Shown piece after piece: positions 62,610-64,000 of a stretch of 64,000 nt of DNA. Origin of the DNA: Chloroflexota bacterium (GTDB lineage Bacteria; Chloroflexota; Anaerolineae; Aggregatilineales; Phototrophicaceae); contig JACRPS010000014.1 of NCBI GenBank assembly GCA_016223085.1, forward strand, positions 235,546-299,545. The letters run 5' to 3'. The translations under genes and the position numbers were made by a program. Positions within the stretch are counted from its first letter, which is position 1. Each line of letters begins with the position of its first letter. The notes beneath the pieces were generated by a model, which did not search any database, had not been told where the DNA came from, and saw only the letters and a program-made list of their open reading frames with translations.

Positions 62610-64000
62610 ATGCCTCGCGCCCTGTTGAGCGTCTATGACAAGACCAATCTGGTTAAATTTGCGACAACGCTGGTGGAGTTGGGGTGGGACCTGGTCGCCA
62701 GCGGCGGCACGGAACAGGTGCTGCGCGGGGCCAGCCTGCCGGTGACACCGATTGACAACCTGACCGGCCTGCCCGAAATGCTGGATGGCCGGGTTAAGAC
62801 GCTGCATCCGGCAGTTCATGCCGGGATCCTGGCACGGGACAACCCGAAGGATCTGGCGGAACTCAAGCGACACGGCTTTGCGCCGATCAACATGGTGGTT
62901 GCCAACCTGTACCCGTTCCAGGAAACGGTGACGCAGACCGGCATCACCCTGCAGGACGCGATTGAACAGATTGACATCGGCGGCGTTGCCCTGCTGCGCG
63001 CCGCCGCCAAAAACTTCTTCCACGTGATTGTGATCTGTGACCCCGACGATTATGCCAAAGTCAGCGCGGAGCTGAAGGCGACCGGCACGGTTGAACTGGC
63101 GACCCGGCGCAGGCTGGCGGTGAAAGCGTTTGCCCACACGCGGGATTACGATACTGCCATCCACGCCTTTCTGTCGCAGGATGTGGTGCCAAGCCTAACC
63201 CAAACCAGCCTGCCGCAGCATCTGTCGCTGGGGATGCAGCAGATTGAAGTGCTGCGCTATGGCGAAAATCCGCATCAGGTCGCGGCTTACTACAGCCGTA
63301 TCGCCCGAACCGGGCCACTCGGTGGGACTCTGCTGGGTGGCAAGCAGCTTTCCTACAACAACATCCTCGATCTGGACGCGGCCTGGCGCGCCGTGAGCAG
63401 CTTTACCGCGCCGACGGTGGTGATTGTCAAACATCTCAACCCGATTGGCATCGCCAGCGCGGACACCCTGGCGCTGGCGTATCCGCTGGCGCTGGCGTCG
63501 GATGAAGTCTCAGCGTTCGGCGGCGTGATCGCCGTCAACCGCCCGGTAGACGACGAGTTTGTCAGCGGGCTGGGCAGCCTGTTTATCGAAGCCATCGCCG
63601 CGCCGCTGTACTCCCCCACTGCCCAGGCGCAACTGATCCAGACGCGCAAGAACTGCCGGCTGCTGCAACTGTCACAGTCCTTCACCGGCCACGAACTGGA
63701 AATCCGCAGCATTCACGGCGGGGCGCTGGTGCAGAGCGCGGACATCGGCGACCCGGAGGGAACCGTTCTGGACACTGTCACCGACCGGAAACCAACCACC
63801 GGGGAACTTGAGGCGCTGCGGTTTGCCTGGAAGGCGGTGCAGCACGTCAAATCGAACGCAATTGTGCTGGCCGTGCCTGGCGCAACCGTCGGTATTGGCG
63901 GCGGGCTGCCAAGCCGGGTGGACGCGGTGCGGCTGGCGATCACCAAAGCGGGCGACCGGGCGCAGGGGGCAGTGCTGGCGTCAGACGCCTTTTTCCCGTT
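62610..64000 (+). CDS. purH: Bifunctional AICAR formyltransferase/IMP cyclohydrolase (5' part)
   Basis: Last two steps of IMP synthesis. The frame is open to the window edge (463 codons). N-terminal IMP cyclohydrolase domain: RALLSVYDKTNLVKFATTLVELGWDLVASGGTEQVL, MLDGRVKTLHPAVHAGIL, NLYPF and DIGGVALLRAAAKNF. AICAR transformylase domain: RYGENPHQVAAYYS, GKQLSYNNILDLDAAW, VVIVKHLNPIGIA (KHxNPxG), SDEVSAFGGVIAVN. The last part contains VKSNAIVLA. AAGG precedes ATG 62610. C-terminal residues are missing because the window ends. Confidence 0.96.
   Translation, partial: MPRALLSVYDKTNLVKFATTLVELGWDLVASGGTEQVLRGASLPVTPIDNLTGLPEMLDGRVKTLHPAVHAGILARDNPKDLAELKRHGFAPINMVVANLYPFQETVTQTGITLQDAIEQIDIGGVALLRAAAKNFFHVIVICDPDDYAKVSAELKATGTVELATRRRLAVKAFAHTRDYDTAIHAFLSQDVVPSLTQTSLPQHLSLGMQQIEVLRYGENPHQVAAYYSRIARTGPLGGTLLGGKQLSYNNILDLDAAWRAVSSFTAPTVVIVKHLNPIGIASADTLALAYPLALASDEVSAFGGVIAVNRPVDDEFVSGLGSLFIEAIAAPLYSPTAQAQLIQTRKNCRLLQLSQSFTGHELEIRSIHGGALVQSADIGDPEGTVLDTVTDRKPTTGELEALRFAWKAVQHVKSNAIVLAVPGATVGIGGGLPSRVDAVRLAITKAGDRAQGAVLASDAFFP

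Overview
The window looks like chromosomal DNA of a Chloroflexota bacterium, probably Anaerolineae-like and perhaps from a metagenome. This is an inference from gene content. Supporting points are a mevalonate-type isoprenoid cluster with an isopentenyl phosphate kinase (a combination known from Roseiflexus), many secreted SH3b/LysM/beta-propeller proteins with Thr/Pro-rich linkers, a UDP-sulfoquinovose synthase, and high GC with dense ATGA/GTGA gene overlaps. There is no rRNA, no recognisable tRNA, no CRISPR array, no insertion sequence and no phage region. Nearly all of the window is coding.

Layout. 1-4.9 kb (minus): trpS and a four-gene sodium-pumping acyl-CoA decarboxylase operon. 5.2-12.1 kb (plus): a queuosine-precursor transporter, then a tight operon of a P-loop ATPase, a degenerate UvrD-like protein, an intact UvrD-like helicase and a YigZ protein. 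12-17 kb: a TPR protein, an SH3b protein and an L,D-transpeptidase. 17-25.3 kb: amino-acid biosynthesis (hisZ, hisG, a sqdB-hisD fusion, asd, pheA) and a small kinase. 25.4-26.8 kb: a SufR-like regulator and an A-type Fe-S carrier with a very clear promoter and a palindrome on its -35 box. 26.8-31 kb: secreted cell-envelope proteins and an SCP2 protein. 31-35.8 kb: a complete branched-chain amino-acid ABC transporter. 35.9-38.4 kb: a HEAT protein and RseP. 38.5-42.2 kb: a diphospho- or phosphomevalonate decarboxylase, a UbiA prenyltransferase, a damaged mevalonate kinase and isopentenyl phosphate kinase. 42.2-45.5 kb: a dipeptide-type ABC transporter. 45.6-50.1 kb: PrsW-like protein, membrane protein, S1 protease, TlyA. 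50.2-54 kb: a carbamoyltransferase/SGNH cluster with very small membrane proteins. 54-58 kb: a glycosyltransferase, an acyltransferase and an orphan sugar-ABC ATPase. 58.2-60.7 kb: cinA followed by degenerate pyrF-like and pyrE-like genes. 60.7-64 kb: lepA and the start of purH, which runs off the window.

Most unusual points: (1) the cinA/pyrF-like/pyrE-like operon, in which the two pyrimidine-enzyme homologues have lost their catalytic motifs and the CinA amidase domain is also altered; (2) one open frame joining UDP-sulfoquinovose synthase to histidinol dehydrogenase; (3) the ATPase/paired-helicase operon; (4) a frame-shifting loss of the N-terminal substrate loop in mevalonate kinase; (5) a long-form HisG encoded directly after a HisZ. 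All functions are assigned by reading motifs by eye; no database search was run.
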